NCBI RefSeq assembly: GCF_958450345.1
Contig: NC_088780.1
Span: 125,750,226 to 125,814,225, forward strand
Source of the DNA: Calliphora vicina
Taxonomy: Eukaryota > Arthropoda > Insecta > Diptera > Calliphoridae
DNA: 64,000 bases
Reading direction: 5' to 3'
Positions 10,836 through 22,128 of the stretch are shown in pieces. Under the pieces are notes generated by a model. It was not told where the DNA came from. It saw nothing but the letters and a program-made list of their open reading frames with translations, and ran no database searches. Both the position numbers and the translations under genes were made by a program. Each line of letters starts with the position of its first letter. Position 1 is the stretch's first letter.

Positions 10836-11740
10836 GAAATGTTCACATTATTTATTAAATATTAAAATGTTTCGTTAAAAGTTTATTTGGGAATACAAAA
10901 TTAATATTTTAGTAAAATTGTTTTTATTATTTGAGCAAACAAACTCAAATGCATTTGTTTACAGAATAGTTAAAATACTGATTTTTTAGTGGTTATGTTT
11001 ATTCTTTCAAATATTTGAACAATGTTTATTTTCAGATATCTTTAAACCTTGAACTTGAATCAATAATAATGAATTCAGTTAACATGAAAAAAAAGTGAAA
11101 TTTCATTTAAATTATTCTAAATTTATCGTTTATTTATTAATAAATTTTATTCAGAAAATAAAATTTTAAATTTATAATGTTTGAACATAAACAAAAAAAA
11201 TTTTGAAAACAAAACAAATTTTCATTTAATTGTGGAATCGTCAGCAAAACGGCCAATGTGAAGTATTTAAATAATGCAAATATCAACAATATTTGAAATT
11301 ATTATATTTATTTTTTTCATATTGCAAAATATAAATAAGTTATAATAAAGCACATGATCAATTTATTTGAATACTTTTTTGGGGTTGCTGTATTCTTTTG
11401 AGGTTGCTAAACTTACAAAATATTGTTAAACAAGGTTAATATTGGAGATACTTTGGTTTTGGAAAAATCTATTATAAACATTTAAAAATAATTCAAGAAC
11501 AAAAAAAAAAAACATTTGGTCCAATTTGTGAAAATTCTTTAAGTATTATTTGAAAAAAATCGTTTTTGTTCAATGTGTTGCTCTAAAAATAGAAATTAAT
11601 TAAATGCTGAGGTTTAACGTCATCCAACAAAATGCAGAGGCACTTTGAACAAAGAAATTTATTATATATGGTAGATAGTGGTTAGCATTTTTGTTACACT
11701 TGGGTTGGTATCCTGTCTAGCTATTTGAAAATGTGAAAAT
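10836..11740. other. intron without recognised features
   Basis: AT-rich; no repeat ends, splice-flanked frame or RNA gene found. Confidence 0.3.
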
Positions 11741-12184
11741 GGAAGACCATTTTGTATGAACATTTCTCTAAAAAAATTATATACGCCATTGTAAAGGTTT
11801 TTGAAATATCTATCATTAGATATCCATATTGTCTACATATATTAATGACTTAGACCCCTTGCACACTAGGCAATTTAGTTGCGCAAGTCTCTTGCCCAAC
11901 AACAAAACAGCATGTACAATTTTCTTCTCCTTAACCCGACATTACCTCTGCCATCTACAAATACAAGAGACTTGCGCAACTAAATTGCCTAGTGTGAAAT
12001 GGGGTCTTAGTAATTCAGATATATGTAGATAAAAAAAATATGTCAAAAATCGAGGTTGTCCTGGTTTTTTTCTTATATCTCAGCCATTTGAGGCCTGATC
12101 GTGTATGTAAGTTATTTGGGGGCTACGCAAAAGGAATGACAAACTTATATATACCCTTACCACTCATGGTGAAGGTTATAAAAA
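11741..12184 (+). repeat. dispersed repeat (GGTGAAGGGTATAAAA-ended), interrupted copy
   Basis: The copy carries the family's shared blocks ATCTATCATTAGATATCC, ATTAATGACTTAG, TATCTCAGCCATTT, GTATGTAAGTTATTTGGGG and the 3' end GGTGAAGGTTATAAAA. It is split by the MITE at 11853..12006. See the full copy at 52605. Confidence 0.72.
11853..12006. mobile_element. PIF/Harbinger-like MITE, family B copy 2
   Basis: It has the same inverted repeats as copy 1 in the opposite orientation. The target duplication is TTA (11850-11852, 12007-12009). The empty site GACTTAGTAAT is visible in other copies of the host repeat (near 14408 and 52930), which confirms the insertion and the 3-bp duplication. Confidence 0.9.
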
Positions 12185-13033
12185 TAATAATATAAAAACG
12201 TGAAATATTCACCAACTGCTTGTGGTCTCTTTGAAAGTTTACTATCATTTTGTCTTTTTAAAAACAAATATAAACAGCATGATCTCATCGATCGCATTTT
12301 ACATTAGCTGTTTACTACCTACATTCATAAATGTTTTACGTTAAGAAGATGAATATATATATTTACAGAAGATTATACTAAACTATTTTGTTAAACTAAA
12401 CTTGCCGAATGGGTACTATTTCGTTACAGAGACTTGAACATTTTCGTGTGGTAATCAATTTGGACTTTTGCTGATAAATGAGTTAAAACATTTTTCTTTT
12501 AAAATTTCAACAATTTATTTTTGTGAATGATTATGGACCGATCATCATAAAATTAGGTAATATGACTTCCGTATAAATAAAATATATTTGGAGAGAAATA
12601 TATTTTTGGACGTTACAAACATCAGCCCAAACCTAATATACCCTCCCCACTATGATGGTGCACAGTGGGGGATCTGAAAAAACAAGTGGAAATAAATCTG
12701 TAACTTCTAAACGAATAGAAGTTTTAGTTTTGAATTTGGGCTTATAACACCAAGGGGGGCCCGAGCCACAATGCCCCAAAGTGGGGCACCTCGGGTATAT
12801 CAAAAATTAAAAATGATGCCATATTTTTGTGTGCGATCCGATTTGAAAGATTTATATATATATATGGATCTAAAAAAAATATTGCTTTAGCCATATATTA
12901 TCCCTTATAGTTTACGAGATATTCGCATTTGAAAATTAAAATTTTATTTTATTTACCCACCTTGGTCTGGTTTTTGGCTAATAACGGATCCAATTCTTTC
13001 CCGATTTTCTTCCCCTACACCATGGTGTAGGGT
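12185..13033. other. repeat debris with a GC-richer patch
   Basis: No gene. Around 12656-12730 lies a terminus like the CACAGTGG family (GCACAGTGGGGGATCTG). Near 12750-12800 is a GGGGGGCCCGAGCC / GTGGGGCAC patch. The end CCTACACCATGGTGTAGGG-TATAAAA near 13013 resembles the terminal hairpin of the dispersed repeat class. Confidence 0.4.
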
Positions 13034-13500
13034 ATAAAAAGTGCTAGTGAATCACATGGAGAATGTGTTAAATCGGTTTCAACACGCTAGAGAAGGTTTG
13101 TGCGGTTTAGAAGTGGGTATTTTGATACGCAAAATAAAAATCGCAGGTGCCAAACAAAACGGTTTGAAGACCAAGAATTGGAGGCATTACTCCAGAAGAT
13201 TGTTATCAAACTCAACAAGACCTTGCAAAATCATTGTGAACTACTCATGCAGTGAAATTGTAATATTCCATCCTTGTTAAAAACTATTTAGAATGAATAG
13301 GTTGGCAAGTTTTGCCACACCCGGTTTATAGTCCAGACCTTGCTTCGTCCGACTACTACTTGCTTCGATCGAAGCAGAACGTTCTCTCTGTGATACGCTA
13401 CACTTTCGAACAGAGTGTCCGATATTGGCTTGATTCGATATATGATTTTGGCTCGGAATCCATATGTTGCCTGAAAGATGGGAAAAGTTCATAACTAGCA
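13034..13500 (+). pseudogene. mariner remnant, copy 2, internally deleted
   Basis: The N-terminal helix-turn-helix region (NRFQHAREGLCGLE) is joined through a deletion to the C-terminal block HPVYSPDLASSDYYLLRSKQ. The first two catalytic Asp blocks are missing. It belongs to the same family as copy 1. Confidence 0.8.
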
Positions 13501-14098
13501 ATGGCCAATATTTTGAATAAATTTATGTTGTACAACTGTTTAAAAATAAAAGCTAAACATTTGGAAAAAATAGTGAGTTAAAAAATGTTGCACTCAAAAT
13601 TAAATTAGTTGATTTAAAAGTCAGTTTATGGCAACTTTTTTCTGCACTAATTTGAGTGCAACTTCATTAATTGTAGTGCAGATTTTTGCACTAAATCTTT
13701 GTTTAGTGATAGTGAAAAAATTATCACTATCACTATTTTTTTTAGTGCTAGTTAAGAAATAACCATTATCACTAAAGCTGATAAAAAATAGTGCAAACAA
13801 ATTTTTTTGGAATTTTATTGAGTGATAGTGCAATGCTGATTTCAATCAACATTTAGTGCACTACCCCAAACTATGTTGATAAGTAAGTTATTGGGTAATT
13901 GCATGTTTTTGCTGGGTAAGTAAGAAATCTTTGCATTTTTCCGTCAAAGTCACTAACGCCCGGATTCAAAAAAATTCCTCATTATTATAGAAATATTCAA
14001 ATGAATTTTTAATGGAATTGTGTAAATAAAACATGTAAATGTGTTAATGTAAAAAAAAATTAAATTTATACTCGTACATATTTTGGTTTCCCCAAATA
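13501..14098. repeat. TAGTGCA / TATCACTA-rich segment
   Basis: Between about 13570 and 13865 the words TAGTGCA, TGCACTA, TAGTGATAGTG and TATCACTATCACTA recur in both orientations, suggesting a small foldback repeat. The rest is AT-rich. The frames here follow from the repeats and are not genes. Confidence 0.4.
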
Positions 14099-14720
14099 AA
14101 CAAGTAAGAGAGCTATATTCGGCTGTGCCGAAACTTATATACCCTTCACCAAATTATAAACAAAATTTATTTTTTGTTCCAAAGTTGTTTTTTATAATTT
14201 TTTGAAAAAAATTTTTTGGAATTCTTTTTTAAATTTTAAATTTTTTTTTGGTTTTTTAATATTTTTTTTAAATATTTAGCGAAAAAAAACTTTTGGTGAA
14301 AAAAAAAAATTCGGGTTAAAAAATATTTTTTCCGATTTTGACCAATTGTAGGTCCATCAAAGGTTTTTGAAATATCTATCATTATATATCCATATTGTCT
14401 ATATTAACAATGACTTAGTAATCCAGATATAGGACCGTTTGTTGACCGATTTTCTCGATTTTAAATAGCAACCGAGCCGGAAGAAGTGCCGAGATATTGA
14501 TGTAAGAATCGAGTATGTAAATTATTTGGGGGCTTCGGAAAGTTGATTTCAACAGACAGACACACAGGCAGACAGACGGACATGGCTTAAACGACTCCGC
14601 TATCTATAAGGATCCAGAATATATATACTGTATTGGGTCGGAAAATTATATTGTGGAAATTACAAACGGAATGACAAACTTATACTATATACCCATCTCA
14701 CGAAGGTGAAGGGTATCAAA
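14099..14720 (+). repeat. dispersed repeat, near-complete copy
   Basis: It runs from ACAAGTAAGAGAGCTATATT, with the hairpin TTCGGCTGTGCCGAA, to GGTGAAGGGTATCAAAA. Poly-A/T tracts fill the left half. The right half holds CAGACAGACGGACATGGC and ACTCCGCTATCTATAAGGAT. No coding frame. It ends about 50 bp from the cnc microexon donor. Confidence 0.82.
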
Positions 14721-14768
14721 ACATATATGATCAAATTATATAAAATAAAAAATAAAGAGTTCACTTAC

Positions 14769-14818
14769 CTTTTTACTGTTGATGTTGTTGTGGTCGTTTC
14801 AGATGATGATGATGCTGT
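14769..14818 (-). CDS. cnc: cnc 50-nt microexon
   Basis: A 50-nt segment is bounded by a pyrimidine-rich acceptor (TTCTTCCTATACAG) and a consensus donor (AAAAAG|GTAAGTGA). Read after a phase-0 donor it gives 16 codons plus 2 nt, TASSSSETTTTTSTVK, with no stop. Its 50 nt plus the 25 nt from the CncC acceptor to the CncC ATG total 75 nt, so it links the 30 kb exon in frame to CncC. The joining residues are SCKQNALFT, then the CncC methionine. The peptide is low-complexity Ser/Thr and would act as a linker. The exon could instead be only a 5'-UTR exon for transcripts starting in the leader-like region just upstream (about 15.1-16.06 kb); in that case its open frame is luck. Both splice sites and the frame are seen directly; use in mRNA is inferred. 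Confidence 0.62.
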
Positions 14819-14820
14819 CT

Positions 14821-15099
14821 GTATAGGAAGAATTACAAACGCAAGACACGCGTAAATTTCTTATTATGAGTTTTCAAAAAAGAAAAAGTTGCCGCTTTTG
14901 CTGCAGATGATTGGTGGTAGATACTTATGTAGGTATTAAGGCAGAAACTGCGTAGCCGTTTTTATAAAACAATTTTCTAGTTAAAAATTATTTCATTTTT
15001 TCCGAAATAAATTAATAAATATTTACTCTAATTGAAAAATTAATACTAAATAAAGCAAAAAACATTGTTTAAAAATAAAAAAGAGGAAGAAGTTAAATA
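14821..15099. other. intron upstream of the cnc microexon
   Basis: It contains the polypyrimidine tract and acceptor of the microexon on the minus strand, then AT-rich intron. Confidence 0.4.
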
Positions 15100-16060
15100 A
15101 AAAACAAAAATACACTTGAATTTCTAATACTTTTACTTATTGTTAGTTGTTTATTATTGCAGATTGTTGTTGTTGCTGTTGTTGTTATAATACAATTATT
15201 TTATTAACGTTATATTTGTTGCTGGCTGTGTTTGTTTTTATTGTTATTCCAAGTGTGTCCTTGAACTTGGACAATAAACTTTTTCGTTTAACAGGTTAAA
15301 TATGCAAGGAAGGGAAGAAAGAAGTGAGTAAAAGTAGGAAAGAAAAGGCAATGAATGAATGAATGATACTAAAGAAAAAGGGGGAGGAAAAATAAATTTA
15401 ACGTTTGTTGCTGATGTTTGTTTGCTGGTTTGTGCTAAATATATTATATCTCTTTTGCTTTACTTGTCAGAAATGACGTCTGTGATTAAATTTTTTCTTT
15501 GCTTATTTTAAATAAAAATCAATTTAATTTTTTTTTTGCAATTAATAAATTTGTATTTGTATTATTTATGTAGATTGAAATAAGTTGCCTAATTGATTTG
15601 AATTTGAAAGGTGGTCGCTTGTGTTTTTCCGTATTATATTTATGTAGTATGTAGGTATTTACTTTGATAATTTTTTAATATTTCTTTTTATTTATAAATT
15701 ATTAACAAATAATTGTTGCTATATTCACGCATTATCGCTAACTTTCCATTTTGTTTTTGTGGTGTGACATTTTTGGTCAGTTTTTGTTTTTTTCAAGAGC
15801 TTTTTTGTTTTGCTTATTATTTCGCATTGATTTCATTGTTTTTTGTTTTGCACCACTTCTATTTATTTCAAATATTTATTTGTTATTATAAAATTTGTTA
15901 TTATTTATACTTGTTTCTGGCTAAATTTAAGGAAACGCAGAAATATTATTTTTGTTTTCATCACCATTATCTATCTATCTATCTACTTCAATATTTTGAT
16001 TTCTTTGTGGTTGTTGTGATTGTGCGTGTGTGTTTTGTGAAGTCTTAACCCTTTCTGAAG
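15100..16060 (-). other. leader-like region upstream of the cnc microexon
   Basis: The minus strand is A- and CAA-rich (AACAAAAACAAA, CAACAACAACAG) and free of recognised repeats, like fly 5' UTRs. It also holds a short GATA tetranucleotide run near 15970-15985. It sits just upstream of the 50-nt microexon, so it may hold an alternative promoter and noncoding exon. The 111-codon plus-strand frame at 15713..16048 is the complement of this A-rich sequence and is not a gene. Confidence 0.25.
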
Positions 16061-16245
16061 CGAAATCGACGAAAAATTTAATTAATTATTATGCTATAAA
16101 TCCAGATATGTTACGAATAAAATTAGCAATATTTTACGTAAAAATTATAATATTTGCATGATAAACATTTTTCCAAGATTTATGTGAGGCTCTATAGTAA
16201 ATCTAGTATTAAAAAATATGGCTGTTTTACCTAGCGTTTACACAT

Positions 16246-16364
16246 TCAAGTAACAGTTGCAAAAACTCAACACATTCATACTTTTGCACTAACCCAATTG
16301 TGTAAATTTACACATGCATAGTGATTGGGTTAGTGCAAACCTATAAATGTGTTCAGTTACTTGC
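16246..16364. mobile_element. small imperfect palindrome (MITE-like)
   Basis: CAAGTAACAGTTGC and, at the other end, CAGTTACTTG are inverted; the inner parts CACTAACCCAAT and ATTGGGTTAGTG also pair. No sure target duplication. Confidence 0.55.
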
Positions 16365-16368
16365 ATGT

Positions 16369-17155
16369 CCCAGCAGTTCTAGGAGACAGTACCGAACTAG
16401 TGATTTTACCCATCATTTAGGGTGGGAGCTAGTTACTTCAATAGCCAAGTGACTAGTCATTTTAACACGGGCATGTCCTAGGCAGGCGGTCAATTATCTC
16501 TTTTTGATTACAATGGGACTGTCTAATAGCTGGTCCAAAGTAGGCAACGCATTGGATTCACATACTGGTTACATAGCGTCATTACCTTGCTAGCTTTGTA
16601 ACTGGTTACTTGATTAGCTACTTGACTAGTTACTTTAACACGTGCATGTCCTAAGCAGGGGGTCAATTGACCCTTTTGATTACAATGTGACTATCAGATA
16701 GCTGATCGAAAGTAGTCAACGCTTCTGGTGGGTAAAATAAAGTGCAGTACAAAAAAAGTTTGAAGTGACTTCACCATAGGTTACTAAGAGGCAGTAAAGT
16801 GACTATTGAGTTCATGCTATTTTACATGGGATATCAGTATACTTAAGCAAAAATAAAAATAAACTGTATGAGAATTATATTAACACAATTTGTAACAAAA
16901 CCAGTTTGTACGAATTACTCACAAAACATTTAAAGTGACTACACTCTAGATTACTTAGAGACACTTAAGTGACAATTGTCTTCACGATAGATTACTTGGG
17001 ATGCATAAAGTAACCAATTGTCTTCTCTCTGCACTACAAAGTGCACATACGTGTCAAATGACCAAAATATATAAATTGGAGTCAGCCAAGTGATAAGACA
17101 TTTGTGGCAATTACTGTCTTTAAGGGATACATTGACTACTTGCTTAACTGCTGGG
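16369..17155 (+). mobile_element. non-autonomous DNA element, CCCAGCAGTT family, copy 1
   Basis: Short inverted ends CCCAGCAGTT and AACTGCTGGG bound 787 bp without a transposase frame. Internal blocks (CTGTCTAATAGCTGGTCCAA, GACTACACTCTAGATTACTT) recur inverted at 34545..35272 and in shorter copies at 24110..24372 and 62046..62685. No target duplication could be fixed. Confidence 0.75.
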
Positions 17156-17174
17156 GTGTAATGGCCAGGTTAAT

Positions 17175-17637
17175 TAAGCTGGGTTTCCGCATACACCGTA
17201 ATCGGCGACGATAACGAAAACTGAAACTGAAAAACGTTGGTGTTCGTCACCGTCTCGTTTCTGAATTGTTTTCGTTTCATTTGGTTGCGTCATAAAACAG
17301 AAACGAAATTATTTTTTTTTAATTTTGGATGTCGCACATTAAATAGAATTTCATTATTTTGACAAAATCTATTATTTTTTCCTCTTCCAATAAAGAAAAT
17401 TTATTTTTTTTTTATTCATTTTGGTTTTCATTAAATTTTATATAAAAAAATAATTAAAATTATTTCGTACCTACAGCACCGAAAACAACGTACTTGATGT
17501 TGTTTTCGTTCCGGTCCCAAATTACAGTTTTTTTGTTACTGATCGGTGCCGTTTCGTTCCCGATTTCTGAAATAAATTTTTTTTCGGTGCAAATGTATGG
17601 AATTTCGTTTTCGGTGTATGCGGAAACGTAGCTTTAA
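17175..17637. mobile_element. MITE with GGGTTTCCGCATACACCG ends, long copy
   Basis: TTAAGCTGGGTTTCCGCATA at the left pairs with TATGCGGAAACGTAGCTTTAA at the right. Internal blocks such as AAAACGTTGGTGTTCGTCAC recur in the shorter copy at 59355. TTAA at the ends hints at a piggyBac-like target but is not proven. Confidence 0.68.
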
Positions 17638-17964
17638 TAGGAACTGAATCCAATTGTCACTGTTTAAAACATCAGTATGACAAGTTGAATACCACCTAAA
17701 GCCTAGGTTCATATTTGCGAAAAATAAGGGTTTTTTCATGCGAAAAATTTTATTTGTAACAAATGATTTAAATTTCGTGCGAGAGAAGTGTTGGTTATGT
17801 TATTTCGTAGTTGAAAAATAAGGTACCAGATTATTTCAAATGTTTTTCACAATAAGAACAGAGTACTGAAATAATTTCGAAAATATTTCATTCCAAATAT
17901 TTCATATGCATATGTAGTTTGACAGCATATTGCAAGAGTACTTAGCTTTAGAACTTAATTATAT
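17638..17964. other. intron without recognised features
   Basis: AT-rich, no repeat ends or gene found. The minus-strand frame at 17536..17739 overlaps the MITE and is spurious. Confidence 0.3.
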
Positions 17965-18365
17965 TGTTACGAAATTGCAATATCAATAATTAACCAACAT
18001 TAACTGTTAATGCTGCTAACATTAACATTAAGGCTGCTGAAAGCTCTAGAAATGGAACATTCTAGATTCGTGAAACTTCTAGAAGATGGTACTGTGTATA
18101 TAAATAGTAACAGCGGGTTGCAGTCAGTGATTTATTCATAGGCGGAGTTAGAATTAACATCAACTGTATTACCAGTCTATTTTTGGACATAATAAAGTGT
18201 GTAATATAAGGGTGTGTATTTGAAGATAGTGTCTATTGAAGTTAACTGGCTAATTAAAAGAAATTGTTTTTTTTGCAGATGAAGACAGATCTTCATCCGA
18301 CACAAGAAGGTGCGCCGTCACTCAAAAAAGTAAAGACAGCTAAGAAACAAATGGCGTCAGGTTAG
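17965..18365 (+). repeat. LTR fragment related to the solo LTR at 30605
   Basis: It starts TGTTACGAAATTG like the intact solo LTR and keeps CTAGAAGATGGTACTGTG, TATAAATAGTAACAG and AATAAAGTGTG (promoter and polyadenylation parts). The 3' part diverges. It ends where a TAGGGTTCC element-like end begins. A small 28-codon frame lies at about 18280-18366. Confidence 0.6.
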
Positions 18366-19180
18366 GGTTCCTACGAGGGAAAAATTTCCCGGGAATTCCC
18401 GGGAATATCTTTTGATCCAGCCAAAACGCCGCGACTATATAATTTATTTTGACCGATATAACTTTTCCCTCCAATTTGGGCAGTGGTACAGTGTAATTGT
18501 CTATTAATAGAATAAATTTATTCTCAACTTAAAATTAAAATAATAATAATTTATATAAAAACAAAATTGTACAAAACTATCTCAAAGAAACAATAAGACC
18601 AATAATTTATAACGCTAGTTAGTTACATTGAAACCTTTATTAGAAACTACTCTCTACATTAATTTTCCAATCGATTTTGGATTAACACATTAATATCAGA
18701 ACATTATGAAATCTAAATTACCGACGAAAACCAACTAAAGACGTAGGAAAGATTAAAGTGACTGCAATGATTTTCCAAATAAATTTTCGAAAAAAAAAAT
18801 ATGAATCAGAATAATAATAATTACTTTTCGATACTTTATCGCTTTGCGATCTTAATAGAATTATATATCGAAGAAAATGTACGAAAAAGTGATTATTATT
18901 TGAGATAACTTTGAAATTTTTTGCATACTGGGAAGTAGTTCGAATTAGAATAGGACAATTATTTCTTATGAAATTAAAATTGGAAGATAAATTAGAATAC
19001 TTAAGATTAGCGATCCTTAGAGGACCCCTGTCCCCCCTTTGGGAACCGTTGCTCTGCTTTTAGTTCTTAAATATTTCATTGAATAGATATTTCCAAAAAA
19101 AAATAGTAAAATTTGCAACCCTGATCCATAATGGGTTAAATTTTGGTATTCTGTATGAATCACTAACTTATTAGGTACTA
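18366..19180. other. repeat end and intron
   Basis: It starts with TAGGGTTCC and TTTCCCGGGAATTCCCGGGA, like the element at 36490; its right end was not found. Near 19030-19060 GGGGGG-type text with GGGAACCGTTGCTCTG resembles a hAT terminus read inverted. No gene. Confidence 0.35.
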
Positions 19181-20187
19181 AATGTTTTGTTTAAATTGAC
19201 AGATGTTTGGCTGATTATGTTGTTGCACTTACTTACTATCTACTACATACTGTCTGCTCATAATAATTTGTTTTTGTTTTTGTTTTACTCTTGTTCTTTA
19301 TTCATCAAAGTTTTTCTTTGTTTTCCTATTGTTTCCCACTATAATTCTAAACAAACGTTTGTTGGAGGGAGGGAGTGTTTTTTTTTTATTTTTTTTTTTT
19401 GAAAAGCAAAGTAAACTTCAATTTAGTTAATACAAGTTTAGAAAATAAAAATTATTCAATTTAATAATTATTTCTGATAAATCATAATACACAAACCAGA
19501 CTTTTTATATTTTTGGTTTTCTCACCTCATATACATTTTCCTATGAATGTGTTTGTGTTGAAAAAAAGAAACAACAACAACAAACGAACTTTAAAAATAA
19601 CACATGATGATGGTTTTCGTTCTTTCTGCTGGTTGTTTAGTAAATATTTAAAAGAATTAATGAAAAAACCACTACTAAATAAGGGGTTGCTAGAACAAAC
19701 AGGTTTACACACAATTATATACTAAAATATATTATATGTAGGTATTGAGGTTTTGAGATAAGTTTTAATATTCTGTTAGAAATTTCCTAAAAAAAATGTG
19801 TCACAAATAGGAAATTTTTGTTTTTGTTTTTAAATTTTTTGCATGAATAATAAGTTCATAAGAAGATGCATTCATAAAGAGACAAAAAAAAGCTTATGTT
19901 AAGAGATTGGTGTGCAGCGTTGTCAACTTTTTATTTTCAAAAAGCACTGAACTTATGAAAAACGCATATTTTTTGTTTAAATATAAATTGTACCTATGTC
20001 AAAGTATAATTTTTATTAAACTTCATTCAAATACGTGCGATTAAATTTGTTGATAGGGTATTTACAATGTAGAGTACTAGTCTGGTAATGAGGTAAAAGA
20101 CCACATTAACAGAAATCAAAAACAAAATAAATTAGCACTAACATTTTATTTCTTTACACTTTTGCTTTTAAAAAATATGTATATGAG
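19181..20187. other. intron without firm features
   Basis: Unique-looking AT-rich sequence. On the minus strand a donor-like GAG|GTGAGAAAAC occurs near 19524, and a TTGTTCTAG acceptor-like step near 19690, but the enclosed frame has stops in context and is not called. Confidence 0.25.
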
Positions 20188-20999
20188 TTAGGGCCATTAT
20201 TACAACTTGCTTTATAGTTAAAGGTAACTGTAAGCAATAGAAAATGGTACCCTTAAAGTTAACTTTAACTAGGGTAAACGCTCCTATAGTCGGCATGACC
20301 CAGTAGTCGGCATTTTTGACTTAAAAGCTTAATAAATAAGAATAACGATAATTTTATACAAAAGTAAGATTTAAATTGAATTAAACATACACTCATTTAT
20401 CTTTATGTAATGTTTAAATTTGGTTGAGATGAGTATTTTCATCTATTTTTGTCCTCATTAAGTGACCATCTTTCAACTGGTGCGGAAGTGCCTGTTTTTT
20501 AAGAAATTTTTTAGTGGCAAGGCCAACTAAAACAAGTTAGTAACCATATCAATTTAAGTAATATTTTTACCAGAGTGGTGCTAACAGATAAAACTTTGTT
20601 TAAATATTACCTACAATGTGAAAGTTTTCACAAAAAATATTTTTTTTGGTTATTTTAATTGATGCCGTCATTAGGAACAAAAATTTCTATGATTTTCAAT
20701 AGTCGGCATAGTGATGCCGACTTCAGGAAAATTGCTAATTTTTTGTATTAAGCTCAAATTCTACAAATTTGTTTATTACTCATCTCTCTTGACAATAGAT
20801 TTGGAGAAAATGAGTTTGAAATGAGTTTACCCAATAGTCGGCACAGTTTTAATTGAGCATTTTAAGAACTGCCGAGTATAGGAGACCAAGCATCCTGAAC
20901 TCGGCAGCAGCTTTTTATTTGACTGGAGATCGTTAAACAGAGTAATATTTAGAGATTCAGTAGGTATTATTAATTCTAACATCTTAGAATTCCAAATAT

Positions 21000-21330
21000 G
21001 GACACTCCAGAAAAAAAAGCCCGTGCACCATTATCCTGAAAAAGCCTTAAAATATTTTCTATGCGAGAGAAGGCCCAATTTCTGTATTAGGTGCCAGTAA
21101 AGAATATGGAGTTCCGCGTTCAAAAATATAGGACAAATTATACGGTTCCGAAGGTCCTATGAGAATGGGGCCGCAAACAGTGTTATCTAATTCCAAAGAA
21201 AGTGAGGATTAACTTAACACGGTTCAATCAATCGTGAAGGAAGAGCAGCAAACCACACCATTTGTATATGATCTACCCGGAAAGAAATGGTATAAAGGGG
21301 TTTTGAAACTGTTCTCTCTAAAATAATCAT
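21000..21330 (+). pseudogene. pogo-like transposase N-terminal remnant
   Basis: Frames read through stops and shifts give MDTPEKKARAPLS-like start text, MREKAQF, LGASKEYGVPRSKI (a Psq-type helix-turn-helix), GPQTVLSNSKES, and PFVYDLPGKKWYKG (the CENP-B-type second helix domain motif). The order fits pogo/Tigger transposases. No DDE domain was recognised, and several stops make it dead. Confidence 0.65.
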
Positions 21331-21779
21331 GTAAGATACCTTAATAAACAGGCTCTTTACTAAATAAGTTGGAGTTATTAGTAGGTGATCGGCCTGAAAA
21401 TGAGAAAATAAACGGATTTGGATCTAGCTTTTGAAATAGTCAACCGACTAGCTCCTAATATGAGCGTAGAATTGATTCCGATGACATTATCGAAGAGAAC
21501 AATAACTTAAAAATAAATTATCAAACTATTGAAATTGTGAGTAATCTTACCATAGAGGCAGGCACGTTCATAATTAACAAGGAAAAGTTGAAAATATGGT
21601 AGTATAGCCAACTTTAGCTGCAGAAAATCACAATGAAACGTTGAAACCTGTTCACTACTCATCTCCAACTTTATCAAATAATTATTCAAATACTTGGTTT
21701 CAGCCTTTTAACTGTTCAAGTCCAATCCCAACAAGTTGTAGTTGTACATTTCAAATTTGTTCAAAGTTTTTTAATAATA

Positions 21780-22128
21780 TTATGGTCACTGGGATATTAT
21801 ATATGATTGCGGTAACCATAATATGTTTACGTTACCATTAACATGATTGTAAATAAATATATATTTATGGCAATCATTTTCATGATAATGATTTATCATA
21901 ATATGTTGATCTCAGAATATGATGACCATAATCCTAGAACAACACAATATGTTGAAGTATTACATCATAAACATGGTTGCCACAAACACATAAATATTTA
22001 CTACAATCATATGTATATATGATTGCTACAATGATGTGAATGGTAACTTAAACATAAAATAAACATAAATGGTTACCGCAAACATATACATAATTACAGT
22101 GACCATAATAGAAAAATAAAATAAACCA
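21780..22128. repeat. ATGGTTAC palindromic repeat inside the pogo-like element
   Basis: Inverted words such as GGTAACCATAATATG, CATGATTG and ATATATGATTG recur symmetrically. It is a diverged relative of the 493-bp palindrome at 55805..56297. Confidence 0.5.

Noticed and set aside
15713..16048. 111-codon plus-strand frame, Phe/Leu/Tyr-rich, resembling a membrane protein
   Set aside because: It is the complement of an A-rich leader-like region; low complexity produces the hydrophobic composition, and there is no splice or start context.
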